DNA of 64,000 nucleotides, taken from contig OX621236.1 in the NCBI GenBank assembly GCA_951640165.1, positions 25,474,948 to 25,538,947 of the forward strand, read 5' to 3'. This stretch comes from Pseudoips prasinana (Eukaryota > Arthropoda > Insecta > Lepidoptera > Nolidae). This document shows positions 10,177-21,178 of the stretch, piece by piece; the stretch's first letter is position 1; every line of letters starts with the position of its first letter. Both the position numbers and the translations under genes were made by a program. Below the pieces are notes generated by a model. The model ran no database searches, was not told the origin of the DNA, and saw only the letters and a program-made list of their open reading frames with translations.

Positions 10177-11325
10177 TTAACGTGTGCCATAATAATCATG
10201 TGCTCCTCGATGATAATCTTGTACATAGTCTGCACGAGGTCCATAGTCGTATTTGGGTGCATTATATGTGTATTTAGCTCCATCGTAATTTTCGTCGTAA
10301 TCTTTAGGGGAGTAAAACTTAGTATAATCTTCGTCTGGATTATGTTCTGATAAACGTATTGCTGTAGTTGAAATCTGTTTATTTTCCTCTTGTTTTTTGA
10401 CAGGTAATGATATCGTTAAAGATAACAGTTTATTATTAACATTTTCCGTTTTTGCGTTTTCTGTTTTACTATTTGCATTTCTTCTATCATCAAGATTTTC
10501 TGATAAAGTACTCCAGTTAGGTTTATCTGACTCCCTATGAAAAAGCTTATCAATAAACTTAACAGCGTAATCAGCATTTTCTTGTTGATGGTAATCTTTA
10601 ACTTCAATTGGCGACGATAGCGGATAGCTTTCTGCAATCTTTCCAGTTGGTGCATTATAGTATTCATAATTCTCATTAGGTTTGTAAATGCTTAGATCTG
10701 GATTTTGCGAAGGATAGACATGTGTTTTAATAATTTTTGATAATGTGTCAAAAGCGTCGTTTATTTCTGGTTCTGCCTGCTCTGTGCGCGGATCATCATG
10801 ATCAACTGAAGAAGTATCCTTGGTATTACTGATTTCATATGATTCCTTCGCATAATCAGGTTTTTCTTCTTTTATTTCCATAATATTGACATGATTCTTG
10901 TCTTGTAAATGCTGAGTATTTAGTTCATGACTCTTAGGATCAGGGATGGTATTTTGTTGAATCGCTTTATATATTTGCATATTCGGTGGGTCAACTGGAT
11001 TGAAAGAATATGCTATTTCTTTTCCAATACGAAAGCCTTCAATTTCCGACGACGGCAGGATTTCCGGCGTTTTACTAAAATAATCAAATATATGAAAACT
11101 TGGTACGTCACCAATTTTATAAGTTTCTGGTGCCGGTAATAATTTTATTGCCACAGCTTTACCTTGGTGATATCCTATTCCATGACCATCGAATGGTTTA
11201 TTCTTTTTAGTTTTCTTCGCATCATCTGCTTGGGCATGATCCGAATCAGCATCGCAGTACATTTTGTTCAATTTTTGACTATCTTTGTCAGATAATCCTA
11301 CTCTTTGTCCAATGTTGGCGCCACT
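10177..11325 (-). CDS. Astacin 1 last exon: end of protease domain and disordered tail
   Basis: The acceptor ttatttcag precedes AGT at 11325 and the frame runs 382 codons to TAA at 10177. The first 24 codons finish the astacin domain (GQRVGLSDKD...LNKMYC). The remainder is rich in Asp, Glu, Lys, Ser and Tyr. The last 50 residues are a Tyr-rich run (e.g. YDYGPRADYVQDYHRG). No known domain is seen. In the paralogue the same exon is only 52 codons long. Confidence 0.88.
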   Translation of the reverse strand, partial: SGANIGQRVGLSDKDSQKLNKMYCDADSDHAQADDAKKTKKNKPFDGHGIGYHQGKAVAIKLLPAPETYKIGDVPSFHIFDYFSKTPEILPSSEIEGFRIGKEIAYSFNPVDPPNMQIYKAIQQNTIPDPKSHELNTQHLQDKNHVNIMEIKEEKPDYAKESYEISNTKDTSSVDHDDPRTEQAEPEINDAFDTLSKIIKTHVYPSQNPDLSIYKPNENYEYYNAPTGKIAESYPLSSPIEVKDYHQQENADYAVKFIDKLFHRESDKPNWSTLSENLDDRRNANSKTENAKTENVNNKLLSLTISLPVKKQEENKQISTTAIRLSEHNPDEDYTKFYSPKDYDENYDGAKYTYNAPKYDYGPRADYVQDYHRGAHDYYGTR

Positions 11326-14300
11326 CTGAAATAAAAAGAAGAAATGCAACAAAATCAAGTGGCAAGATGTTTATCGCAATGGTAGCTTATTTTTTTAACT
11401 CCTTTGTATCTTTCTGATTAAACTAGTGTGGGACCAAAGACATTTCGCTTGATTTGACCAAAGGTTTCGATTCCCCGATAAGTTGACACCGCTAAGAGAT
11501 TTTGAGCACTGTACGCTGTAGCCACTAGATGGGACTAACGCACAAATAAATAAAGGCACTACTAAATAATAATATGGCTACAATTCTGTAACTCAATCAA
11601 GATCCAATCTAGGAATAGCAATATGTGAGAGTGAGTATGAGTGAGTCTTATACATTGTAAAAGCCAAGTGCATCGGGGAGAGAAAGGGTCAGCAACATGT
11701 GAGTGATGACATGTATGACCATACCTGCATAAAGACTAGTATAAAAAAGTAGTAAGTTTTAATATCTTAGAATATAGCGCGGACGTAACAAGACAAAGCA
11801 TGCTGCGCCCGTCACAAACCCACGTTGAAATTCCGCGTAATGTTTATTGGTGGTATCTATCGTCATAATTGTTTATAATGTATTAACACATACAATGTTT
11901 TTCATATATGTAGTAAAAGAGCATATACCCGTATACATAGATACATGTTCGTTTACTAGGTATATGGAATCCACGGGAATGAAATCGCGGGCACTGTTAG
12001 TTTAGTTACCATTTTACTGGCAATCGCATTATTTTGTTAAAGTTAAATAGTTACTATATGTGAGAGTTACTATATATGAGTGTCCATAATAGGTACATTA
12101 GTGACTCTAGCAGCTGCCTACCTACCTACCTACCTGAAGTCGCCAGATTTGTTTTTTTACGTGGCGTTTATATTTAGCCTATAGGAGACTTCTCTGCTTC
12201 ACCGGACAACAGTAGCGAGCGAGGGCGCAAGCCGTCTAGTATATAAAACTGCAAGCTAAGAACCCGAGGGCATCCCTTTTGGGGTTCAAACCTCGACTCT
12301 TGGCGACCATAGCGATGCCGATGAACTATGCCATTACCTATTATAGTCTCTGGAATGCGTAAATGATGCAGTTTATAAGGATTTGTAGTAAAACTGCTAT
12401 AACATATATTCAAAAGAATTACGTATAAAGTAAAATCACCTGCTTTGGTATAATCGTATCCTGACCATTTGAGGAGAAAGCTCGCCGGCTATAATGCAGG
12501 ACACTGTCGTAGTCGTAACCCACACCGAAGTCCGATACGGAGAACGAGTTGTATTTGCGAAAGTTATGCCTCGCCGCTGTGAACCAACAAATATTGACAT
12601 ATAAGCACACTCTACTACGACCCATGATTTCCTAATGACAAAATGTATCGGCTCAGTTTTTGTTTACATACAAAGGCACTACTTTCAATAGAAATCGAAT
12701 TTGTTCTCACTAAGCGTTTATTGCCTAGATAGGCAGTCAGTTAATTTATATTCTCATTGTGTTGTCACTACGGGCGGTCGTGCGGTCGCTGACTTCATCG
12801 AATTACTTAGTAACAAAAAACCACGAGTTTAGTACGAGTTAGTACTACTAGGTTTAATCACTCATATAAGTGAGCGAAATAGCCAAGATTTGCAACATAT
12901 TGTTAATTGATTATATATAATACCAAAAAAAATATTAATAATTCCATCCCGTATTTTTAAGATTTCCCATATTTTGGCGACACAAATTAATGTAAAATTT
13001 TAGTTTGACGGCATTATTTACAACGTAAAGCGTAAATCTCAAAAATTATAAATTGAATCGTTCGACGGGTCACCAACCAGCACCCTCAACCAATCTGTGG
13101 TAGCCACTCTGCGTGTGGCTACGAACGATACACACTGGCAAATCAAATTTTCCCTTCCTTCCATTTGAAATGAAATGAAATGAAATTTTATTCAGCACTT
13201 GGGTATTAACATACACTTGTACTTGTCAAGGTCACAATGCAGTACATAAACGTAGTGGATAGTAAAAAGTTACAAAAAAAAAAATATTTGTCAGTCCGTG
13301 CGGTTTGTTTTATCGCATATATTTTCTGAAATCCTTAAATAAATAACAATTTACTAATCTATTATTTTGAAATTTAGTTCTACTATATTAAAATTAAAGA
13401 ATTGAAGACTAAAGCAAAAGACGAAATTCTAAATGAGGGTGTGATCATTATAAATTATTATTATTATTAAAAGGATTCCCTTGCTAACACCCTTAAGGAG
13501 GATGTAGGTGTTATCCATCAGCTTTGTTTTATAGAAACGAGGACAAATTAATATCTTTCTTTTACAAAGGTTTATAAGTAGTGAAGGGATTTAAGGAGAG
13601 ACATCCACTTCCAAAATACACAATAAAATATTAACGTCCCAAAAAATGTCCATCAACCGACACATTTTTATGGGGAAACGAACATTTTTGTTTTGTATTT
13701 TACAACTTAATTTGTTTATATTGGTTCAGTGTAGGGATGGGTAAATTATTATTGTTATTTATCGTACACCTTGTATATTTAAAATACCCTACATTCCTGG
13801 GAAGTATGACACATAATGATTTATTTATTTTTGGAACGAAGTTCCTTATCGCGCTTTGTGAAAGAGGGCTAGACGGAAAAATTCTTACGAAAAGTTGTCA
13901 AGACACTTTTTGCAGCTGTGCGGCGTGCGCATGTTTCTCTCTCTCTCTCTCTCTTATAGATAGCAAGCCAGATATTTTCATTTCTATTTCGCATTGAACG
14001 GTGTGGTGTCGCGACGATTATTTTTGTTGAGTGTATATAGGTTTTTTGTACATAATAAATAATAATAAATAACTTCATTCCATCCGGGTGTCCCTTGACA
14101 CCTCTCAAGTTTTTTTTTTATCTTATATATTTCGGATATCGACAAATAGAAACAAAATATTTACGACAGGAAGAAATGAGAAGTTGGTACTTACGTTGAA
14201 CAATATTTGACCAAACGATGTTGACATAGTCATCTCGGTCGGGACTACTCTGCATATGGTAAAAGCCAAGGGTATGCAGTAGCTCGTGCACCACGGTACC

Positions 14301-16466
14301 ATGGCGGAAACAGCCGCGGCCGACCGGATGACGCCCTGACAGATTCAGAACTTGATATCCTCCTTGATAACCTACTTGGGAGAAGCAACCTCGACGACTA
14401 CCCTGGAAAAAGAGAAAAATATATGTGATCTACGGCGCTCGACAGAGACAAGCTATCTGCAAATGATATGGTATAGTGAACAAGTATGTGCTCCAACAAA
14501 GAGACACTAGCTATTCTCTCACTTCTCAAACTAAAGAAATGTTGGAAAAAACATAGGTACAGCGCAGGAATGTTTAGCAACCCAATAACACTGATTGGCG
14601 CTAACTAGAAATTGGACCCGTGATCTTAAATAATAATATCCTTATTATTGTCACACGGCCATCTGATCCCAAACTAAGCAGAGCTTGTACGATGGAAACC
14701 AGGTACCTAACTGATATACCTACTACATTACTTTTCTTTTGTTAATACATACTTATATAGATAATTTAGAGGCGCTCACAGCTAGATGTTCTCACCGGTC
14801 CGTAAGTGATTGGCGAGGTCAAGCAACTAGGCTCGCGGTCAGTCCATAGATGGGTGACCGCGAAAGTGGTTTAATTTCTGAGCGTCTCCGTGCTTCGGAG
14901 GGCACGTTAAGCTGTTGGTCCCGGTTGTAGCCATTAGGCAACAGTCGTTAAGCCATGTCAGAGGCCTAATGGGTGGCTTGAACAACTCTGACACTAGGGT
15001 AACCACTGCCCACACGATAAGTAAGTAAGTATATAGATAATTACACCCAGACTCTGGACAAACAGACATGTTCATGGACACAAATATCTGTCCTGGGTGG
15101 GAATCGAACCCACAAACTCCGGCGTGAAAAGCAAGCATTTGCCAATCACGCCAACATAAGCTAACTCTAGGTTTACGAGACTTTGAATCTATTTAGTACT
15201 TAGATTGTCATTTTAAATCAGTTTATAAATTGATTAATTTTAAAACTTAATGGCACCTGTATAACAACTGCATCACGATCTCCTTTCCTGTACGGGCGGA
15301 ATTTCACGCAAGAGGCACGCGCAAGATCTTCGATTCCGGCGCGGATGGCGTCCGTTTGATCGCTTGCTACAAATATTGGAATTAATCAAGTAATATCTCT
15401 CAATAATGCTCTACATAAAAATGAAACTAATGTTCGAAAATACTCACTAAAATGTTCCTTCTGAATGTAGAAAATCACCTCATTATTAGGCCACCTTTTA
15501 GTACCGTCCTGAATACCATTTCTTGCCAGTCCCTCGGCGACATCTTCAACGATCAATCGTCGTTGACGCTCATTTAATATTAGATCTCCCTCGAATTTTC
15601 CGCTCTCTTCCCAAGCATGATCGGATACCACCTCATCTTCATCGTAGTCATCTGGTTCGACACCTTCTAATAGAACATTTGATATCAATGCAATGACTTA
15701 AAAGGCCTAGCCAAAAGTCAAGCGATACGGTGGGTTGAAAGCATAATCATACAATTTTAAGGGATAAAATAATGAGCGATGTCTTATATCATCATCACGT
15801 ACATTAATAGCCATTTGTCTATTCCATCACCGTAATCGCTTATCATTTTGCCTTGATTTTAAGATTTTCCGATCATTTCTTTGGTAAACACCATACCTGT
15901 ACCTACTTGTACAATATAAAGTTGCCAAAAGCACGAATATGAGGATAGAAACTCTCCGCATGATTGGTGATTTTTTAAAACCTGTCACTTTGATAAATCG
16001 TACAAACTCTAGACATTTTAAACTCGTGAATCGCGCAAAAAATAAAGTAATATCACTTTCATTTTTAAGAATTTACAAACTGCAGTTTTCTGCGATATGA
16101 ATGAAAGAGAATATCATAAATCGAATCGTGTTTTTATAGTCGAATGATAGGTACTTTAATTTGCATAATGGTTGTTTATAAAGATAAAATATATGCTATG
16201 GTTGTTTCCTCTCGTAAAAGTTGTTAAAAAACCTGTTTCCGAATATCACTTGGGTATTATCTAATGCTAATGTAAATTAGCAAGTAGATTAGGTATTTAT
16301 AGGAACAGGAGTATGCAGGAAGTATTAACTTACTTTTCAAAGTAGGACTCAACTGGGAAGTTTTCTTGAGGTAATCCGCAAAGTCTTCCAATTCGTTGTA
16401 TGACATTGCTAAGCACTTGCACATGAACACTACCATTAGAACCACTGATAATTTTATTCCTCCCAT
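10177..16466 (-). CDS. Astacin-family (M12A) zinc metalloprotease 1, six exons, long C-terminal tail
   Basis: Join of 16334-16466, 15448-15666, 15257-15366, 14195-14402, 12440-12576 and 10177-11325. All introns are GT-AG, exon end phases are 1,1,0,1,0, and the total is 651 aa. Residues 1-20 form a signal peptide (MGGIKLSVVLMVVFMCKCLA). The prodomain has the FxGD aspartate-switch motif (FEGD, residues 69-72), which keeps astacins latent. The catalytic domain starts near residue 94 before RWPNNEV and has HELLHTLGFYH (193-203), the HExxHxxGxxH zinc site with Glu194 as general base. The Met-turn reads SVLHY (248-252), so Met is replaced by Leu while the zinc-region Tyr252 is kept. The domain ends at MYC (Cys293). 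Residues 294-651 form an acidic, Tyr-rich, low-complexity tail with no CUB or EGF domain. It should be a secreted endopeptidase; substrates are unknown. A paralogue with the same intron phases lies at 29797-36110. Confidence 0.9.
12440..12576 (-). CDS. Astacin 1 exon 5, Met-turn exon with Leu for Met
   Basis: The exon encodes residues 224-269, including FRKYNSFSVSDFGVGYDYD and the Met-turn SVLHY. The codon at the Met position is CTG. Flanking splice sites are ttcacag before 12576 and gtgatttt after 12440. The equivalent exon of the neighbour at 31025-31161 reads SVMHY. Confidence 0.88.
14195..14402 (-). CDS. Astacin 1 exon 4, zinc-binding exon
   Basis: The exon encodes GCFSQVGYQGG and the zinc motif HELLHTLGFYH followed by MQSSPDRDDYV, the usual sequence after the third His in astacins. 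Cys160 and Cys185 are the two cysteines expected in this half of the domain. The acceptor is tttttccag and the donor gtaagta. Confidence 0.9.
14622..15168 (-). mobile_element. tRNA-derived SINE, family A copy 1, split by a 5S-like SINE
   Basis: Read on the minus strand, the head lies at about 15168-15060 (gttggcgtgattgg, then gtgggttcgattcccacc) and the tail at 14754-14622 (ggccgtgtgacaataat). The two parts are parted at 14767-15029 by a plus-strand insertion. The 13 bases tatatagataatt occur at both 14754-14766 and 15030-15042, which is the target-site duplication. The element lies in the intron between astacin 1 exons 3 and 4. Confidence 0.85.
14767..15029 (+). mobile_element. 5S-rRNA-headed SINE (SINE3-like), copy 1
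   Basis: The 5' part includes gaggtcaagcaactaggctc and gcggtcagtccatagatggg, then gtgacc. These follow 5S rRNA in order: the segment around GATCACCGAAATTAAGC and the internal promoter region GGTTAGTACTTAGATGGGGGACC. The element ends in a short gtaagtaagt tail and is bounded by a 13-bp target duplication. A second, minus-strand copy at 24576-24803 is closer to 5S (gaagttaagtaactagg, ggttagtccatagatgggtg). Confidence 0.75.
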
Positions 16467-16484
16467 GATTTTTATTTGTAAAGC

Positions 16485-16510
16485 TGACTACTTAAATTTA
16501 ATAATATATA
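16485..16510 (-). promoter_or_regulatory. Core promoter of astacin gene 1
   Basis: On the minus strand TATATATT (16510-16503) is followed about 25 bases later by an initiator-like gtCAGctt with the likely +1 A at 16485. This leaves a 5' UTR of about 19 nt before the ATG at 16466. Spacing is that of a TATA-Inr promoter; the start site is inferred. Confidence 0.45.
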
Positions 16511-17757
16511 CTAGATTACTTTTGATTTATTATTAAACTTACGATGAATTCTACAGATGTCATATTTAACGGCATTTATTTTAATTTCACAAGCATTTTC
16601 CTATTTTATGAATTTTAACGTTTGTTGGTTCACTCCAGTTCCGCGCGATTTTTTCGGTTAAACAAAACCCGCCAGGGTGGGGCGAAGTTTAATATAGCTT
16701 CCGATACGACCATTTCACAAGGTGTTAGTCCGCAACTGCGCTGGCGCCGCTTGCGACAGCCTGCGTTGGTGACAGCAGCACCTCACCGCCACCACTCGTG
16801 CAACACCAGGTTGCTAAACTTACTGGCTCCTATTTTGCACGATAACGTCCTCCAATAAAGTCAGATTACTATTTTTGTAATTGAATGTGCCTAAGTGAAA
16901 TAGTAAAGGGAAAGCAACAATCGCCGTTCCGGTGAAATAGTCATTGAAATCGTATAAACTAATACCCTTAAATGTGCCAATACTTTTTATGCAGCTATTT
17001 CTTCATAAATTATAATTCAATAAGACAGATTCCTAATAAAAAGTGTGCAGATTATGAAAGCTTTTGTTGTGATCTCAACAAAACATGACCTATAATCCCA
17101 AACAAGGCTGTATATATTTACTAAATTAATAGGTATTTAATGTAATGTTTCTTTGGTTCGACACTTGGATACTGAAGCCCTAAATATGATGAAGGCGGAG
17201 CCAAAATGCTTAGTAAATCAAGTTGGAATGTAAAATAAAAGGGGTGAAAGAAATCCTTTCAGAAGATAGCCCCTAGTAGCCCAATAGAAGAACAAGGGTA
17301 CAGAAAAAACCTCATAGGGTTCCTGAGTACAATATATGAGGAATAACGTGCGCGGTACCAATGACTTATAATAACTACTTAGATCGCAATGATATAGGTT
17401 ATGCAATTTTTTTCCCGTTATAGTCAAATATCCCTTGTACGCATCTGCCTAACGTCCAAGCCCAAGCTGTATGAGAACAGAACTTACTCCAAAAGGAGTC
17501 AAACGAGAGTTCTGTAGAGACGGAAACTTTCCTTTTGTGGAAAATGTCATTATACTTATAGATACCTAAAGAGTAAAATAAATCGTGTGGAAGGATTGAG
17601 AATTTTGGAAGTGAATAACCTGTAAAACAGAATCAGTATAAAAAATAGGCTAACATACTTTTTCACTTACCTTTCAAACATGCCGATCAACTGATGCATG
17701 TTATATAATTATTGTTAAACATTTCGCATGCTGATTTAATTAATAATAATCTCCTCC
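16511..17757. other. Intergenic stretch upstream of astacin 1
   Basis: No gene is recognised. A GC-richer patch at 16640-16850 has short open frames with no family signature. The rest is AT-rich without clear repeats. Confidence 0.4.
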
Positions 17758-18113
17758 TAGCCGAATTTCGGTCACGACGGCCAGCCTCAATGGATACTAG
17801 TCATCTGCGCGGGACATATTATAATGCACAAGTGTCTGCGCAAACACAGGGGCACGTTCTAATCCATCACTCTCATGATTCGATAGGACGACTAGCGACG
17901 CGACCGGACAAAGGTCAGGTACATGGCCGACGGCTTTACGTGGTTTACGAGTCACAGGGGTGTAATACCGCCAACTTCGACAAGTTTCGACTTGGGGCTG
18001 AAACTGAGAGGTTTTCTTAACAGATTAATCATCTCAAAATCACCTTTTGGCCCGACCCGGGATTTGAACCCAGGACCTCATTATCAATGGTTGAACAGGC
18101 TACCGCTAAACAC
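17758..18113 (-). mobile_element. tRNA-derived SINE, family B copy 2
   Basis: Read on the minus strand the head has the A-box-like tagcggtagc and the B-box-like gggttcaaatcccgg, then the body with cgtcggccatgtacc and cactcatgatt-type sequence as in copies 1 and 4. The end near 17758 reads ctaggaggag. It lies head-to-head with the family A copy starting at 18176. Confidence 0.82.
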
Positions 18114-18175
18114 GACAACAAAGCAGACCAAAGAATTAAGCAGTACAAGAACAATACAACTTAGAGAACAATAGA

Positions 18176-18435
18176 TGGCCTGTTGGCGTGGTTGGTAGAT
18201 ACACTGCCTTTCACGCCGCAGGTCGTGGGTTCGATTCCCACCCGGGACAGATATTTGTGTGCATGAACATGTTAGTTTGTCCTGAGTCTGGGTGTAAATT
18301 ATCTATATAAGTATGTATTTACAAAAGAAAAATAGTATATGAGGTATATCAGTTATCTGGTTTCTTTAGTAAAAGCTCTGCTTATTTTGGGATCAGATGG
18401 CCGTGTGTATAATGTCCTAGGATATTATTATTATA
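18176..18435 (+). mobile_element. tRNA-derived SINE, family A copy 2
   Basis: Full-length copy: head with ggcgtggttggtagatac and gtgggttcgattcccacc, body with catgaacatgt, gtcctgagtctgggtgtaa and agctctgcttattttggga, and a short tattattatta tail. The first half resembles a tRNA with A and B boxes. Other copies: 14622-15168, 20006-20237, 30365-30622 and 37733-37935. Confidence 0.88.
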
Positions 18436-18699
18436 CAAATTTGAGAGACACGTGTATTTGCTGGTATACAGAGTGTCTAACTAAAGGTAATCTTGCGTAC
18501 AGTGCAATCCTGATATTCAACAATCGGTGTAGATAAAAAGCTGAAGAAGTAGTAGATTAGAGTACAGTAATAAAAATATAGTATACCTACCATATTATCC
18601 ACTTCCTCCTTCAACCGCCTGTGACTTATCTAGTTCATGATCGTATTAGGAATTAATTATCTAGTACTAAAACTGGTGACGGAAAGAATCGTGTGGAAA

Positions 18700-18828
18700 C
18701 CTGAGTTCTTGTTGGCATTTGAAGTCTGCCAAACCAAACCACAACCACACTAGGCCTTTGCCTTCTCATTGTGAGAGGGGCTCCTTCCCTGCAATGGGAT
18801 AGTAATGGGCTGCATCATCATCATCATC
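18700..18828. mobile_element. 3'-end relic of a LINE-like element
   Basis: The text ggcctttgccttctcattgt, gagaggggct and gcaatgggatagtaatgggc, followed by (atc)n, matches a 3' end I recognise from lepidopteran retroelements. No coding part remains. Confidence 0.45.
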
Positions 18829-20005
18829 ATATTAACAAAACTGGATGTTATTTTTTCATTATTTTATATAGGTTTACGTGAAACTATCAAATTGGGTTTT
18901 GTCAGCCTCTTAAGTTAGAATAGGTATCCCACACTAATTATGTTCACATTCTACGTATAAGGATGTCGTTATCGTACAGAAACCCCAAATAATGCAGGGA
19001 AATAGAGCAATTCAATGCACCAATGAGATAAGGATGTCTACTGAACCCTTGACACATCTTTTACCTCTATTCCAAGGCTTTGCGGCCCCAGGCTTCGCCC
19101 GCATGAATATTTTATCGTTCCGAAAAAAATATATAGAGCGCGTTATAAATTTTAATAGCTAGCTACATTAATAAGATACATAGTGAGGCATACTGGTTGC
19201 GGGCAAATTAGAAATAGATTATTTTAAATTTGTAATATTTATAACTCTAATTGTGTATTGGTTACCGCCCCACTCGACCCGCCTAAACTTATATCGCTAG
19301 CCCAAGCGAGTGGGCTAGCACTCCTTGAAATTAATATTGATTGATTAATAATAAAGAAGACTGATTCAATCAATTTTGTTCTTGTTTCAATAGAATTTAA
19401 GTAAATTTTATGATGAATGAAAAAAAGCTATTGTTTTCTTGTAAGTTATTGAACAAGCATCATTGCTGTACTGTAAATCGTAATATTAAAAATCATCAAT
19501 ATTAAATTTCGAGTTGTGTTATATTTAGTTTTTAACCGATTTCAACAAAAGAGATGTTATCAATACAACTGTAGGTAGGATTTTTTTGTGTAGGTATTTA
19601 TGTTACGTGATATCTGTTGTGACGCTTTCAAGATGACCTTATAAGAATCAGATTTCTTCAACGCGGTGAATATAAATAAAACTTAGAGCCATTTGTATGT
19701 TTTATGACTGACTTCAAAAAGAAATACTTAAGTTGACACACAAATAAGTCGAATTAATGACTTATGATTTTCGTTAACAGATATAAATACCTTCTATTAC
19801 TTTTGGTACGATATGTTTTCTGTATGGACTGATATAAATTAAAAGAAGTTTTTAAAGCATTTTTCCCTTGACGGTAACGTGTTGAAACCAGTGGTATGGG
19901 ACGTGGTGAGTCTGCATAGTTGGGGCCTATTTGATCTGCTGCACGACTACTAGCTAGCAACAATTAATATTTTGTGATAACGAAATAGATACTATATATT
20001 TCGAC

Positions 20006-20237
20006 GGTCAACGGACTGTTTGCGTGGTTGGAAAATGCTTGCTTTTCACGCCGGAGGTCGTGAGTTCGATTCCCACCCAGGACAAATATTTGTATGCATG
20101 AACATGTCTGTTAGTCCTGAGTCTGGGTGTAATTATGTATATAAGTATGTATAGAAAAGAAAAGTAACACAAGCTTTGCTTAGTTTGGAATCACATGGCT
20201 GTGTGTAAATAATATCCCAGGATATTATTATTATTAT
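20006..20237 (+). mobile_element. tRNA-derived SINE, family A copy 3
   Basis: The head reads gtttgcgtggttgg ... gtgagttcgattcccacc, with the same body (gtcctgagtctgggtgtaa, agctttgcttagtttgg) and a tattattattatt tail. It is slightly diverged and has a shortened middle. Confidence 0.85.
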
Positions 20238-21178
20238 TTTAGTAAAATACAGAATAAACTTTTAATTTATGTTCACACAACTCCTTATCTAATATCTACG
20301 GAGGTCTTCCAATAAAAAGCGAGACTGCAACACTAACTTTATGGCAGATAAAAAGTTATTACTGCTTGCTATGTAAATTATCTGTTATTTATTTTAAGAG
20401 CGTGTTGATATACTACGAGTAAAGTCAATCAAGATTTACGGGATACATTACAGGCAAATATTCTGCTGTTTTCTTCAGTTACACTAACGTAGGTAAATTG
20501 AATTCGAACATGAAAGACTGCTATCAAAGATGACTCGCCCATGACGCCCTGAAACTGCATTGACCCCACTTAGCCCCACTAGCATGACTGAAGAATTGGT
20601 TTCAAAATTGCGTTTAGTTAACAGATAATTTTCATAATATTATTCACGACTACTTACAAAAAATAAAAAGTTACCTATCTGTGCGTTAGGCACAAATAAT
20701 TCTTATTACTAGTTATTACGCAAAAAACAAATCAGACTAAATATTTCACTGAAGTTTTTGGAACTGCGGCAATGCTTGATTGGCTTGATTAATACTACTA
20801 TATGAATGAAACGTGGCTCCACCATACAAACCTGCATAGTCACGTTGTAAAGTAAAATCCAGAAGTTGAAAGAATGCGTTCCTAGCAGGTAGTAATCGAG
20901 TGGAGGACGACGCGAGGTGACTTTGAATCAGCGTTGAACGTACGATAAAAGAAATATATTTCTAAGTTGCTAATATTAACAATAGAGATTTTTCATTTTA
21001 AAACTATTTTATAAATATTATACATTTTTCCTAAATTTAGAGTAAGATATACATATAGCAAAACAATATTTTATAAATCCTTACTGCGCTTTTTTTAATA
21101 CGGTTTTTTTATACGGTATAAAGTGAACAAATCCTTTAAGTTGTCTGTACAGAGTAACCAAATGTACGCAACAATCAA

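Noticed and set aside
13919..13952. Possible regulatory CT-rich element
   Set aside because: It is a simple (TC)n microsatellite with no further context.
18176..18250. tRNA gene
   Set aside because: The tRNA-like head is followed by the same SINE body in five places and no complete cloverleaf was found. The same holds for 6765-6835 and 18050-18113.
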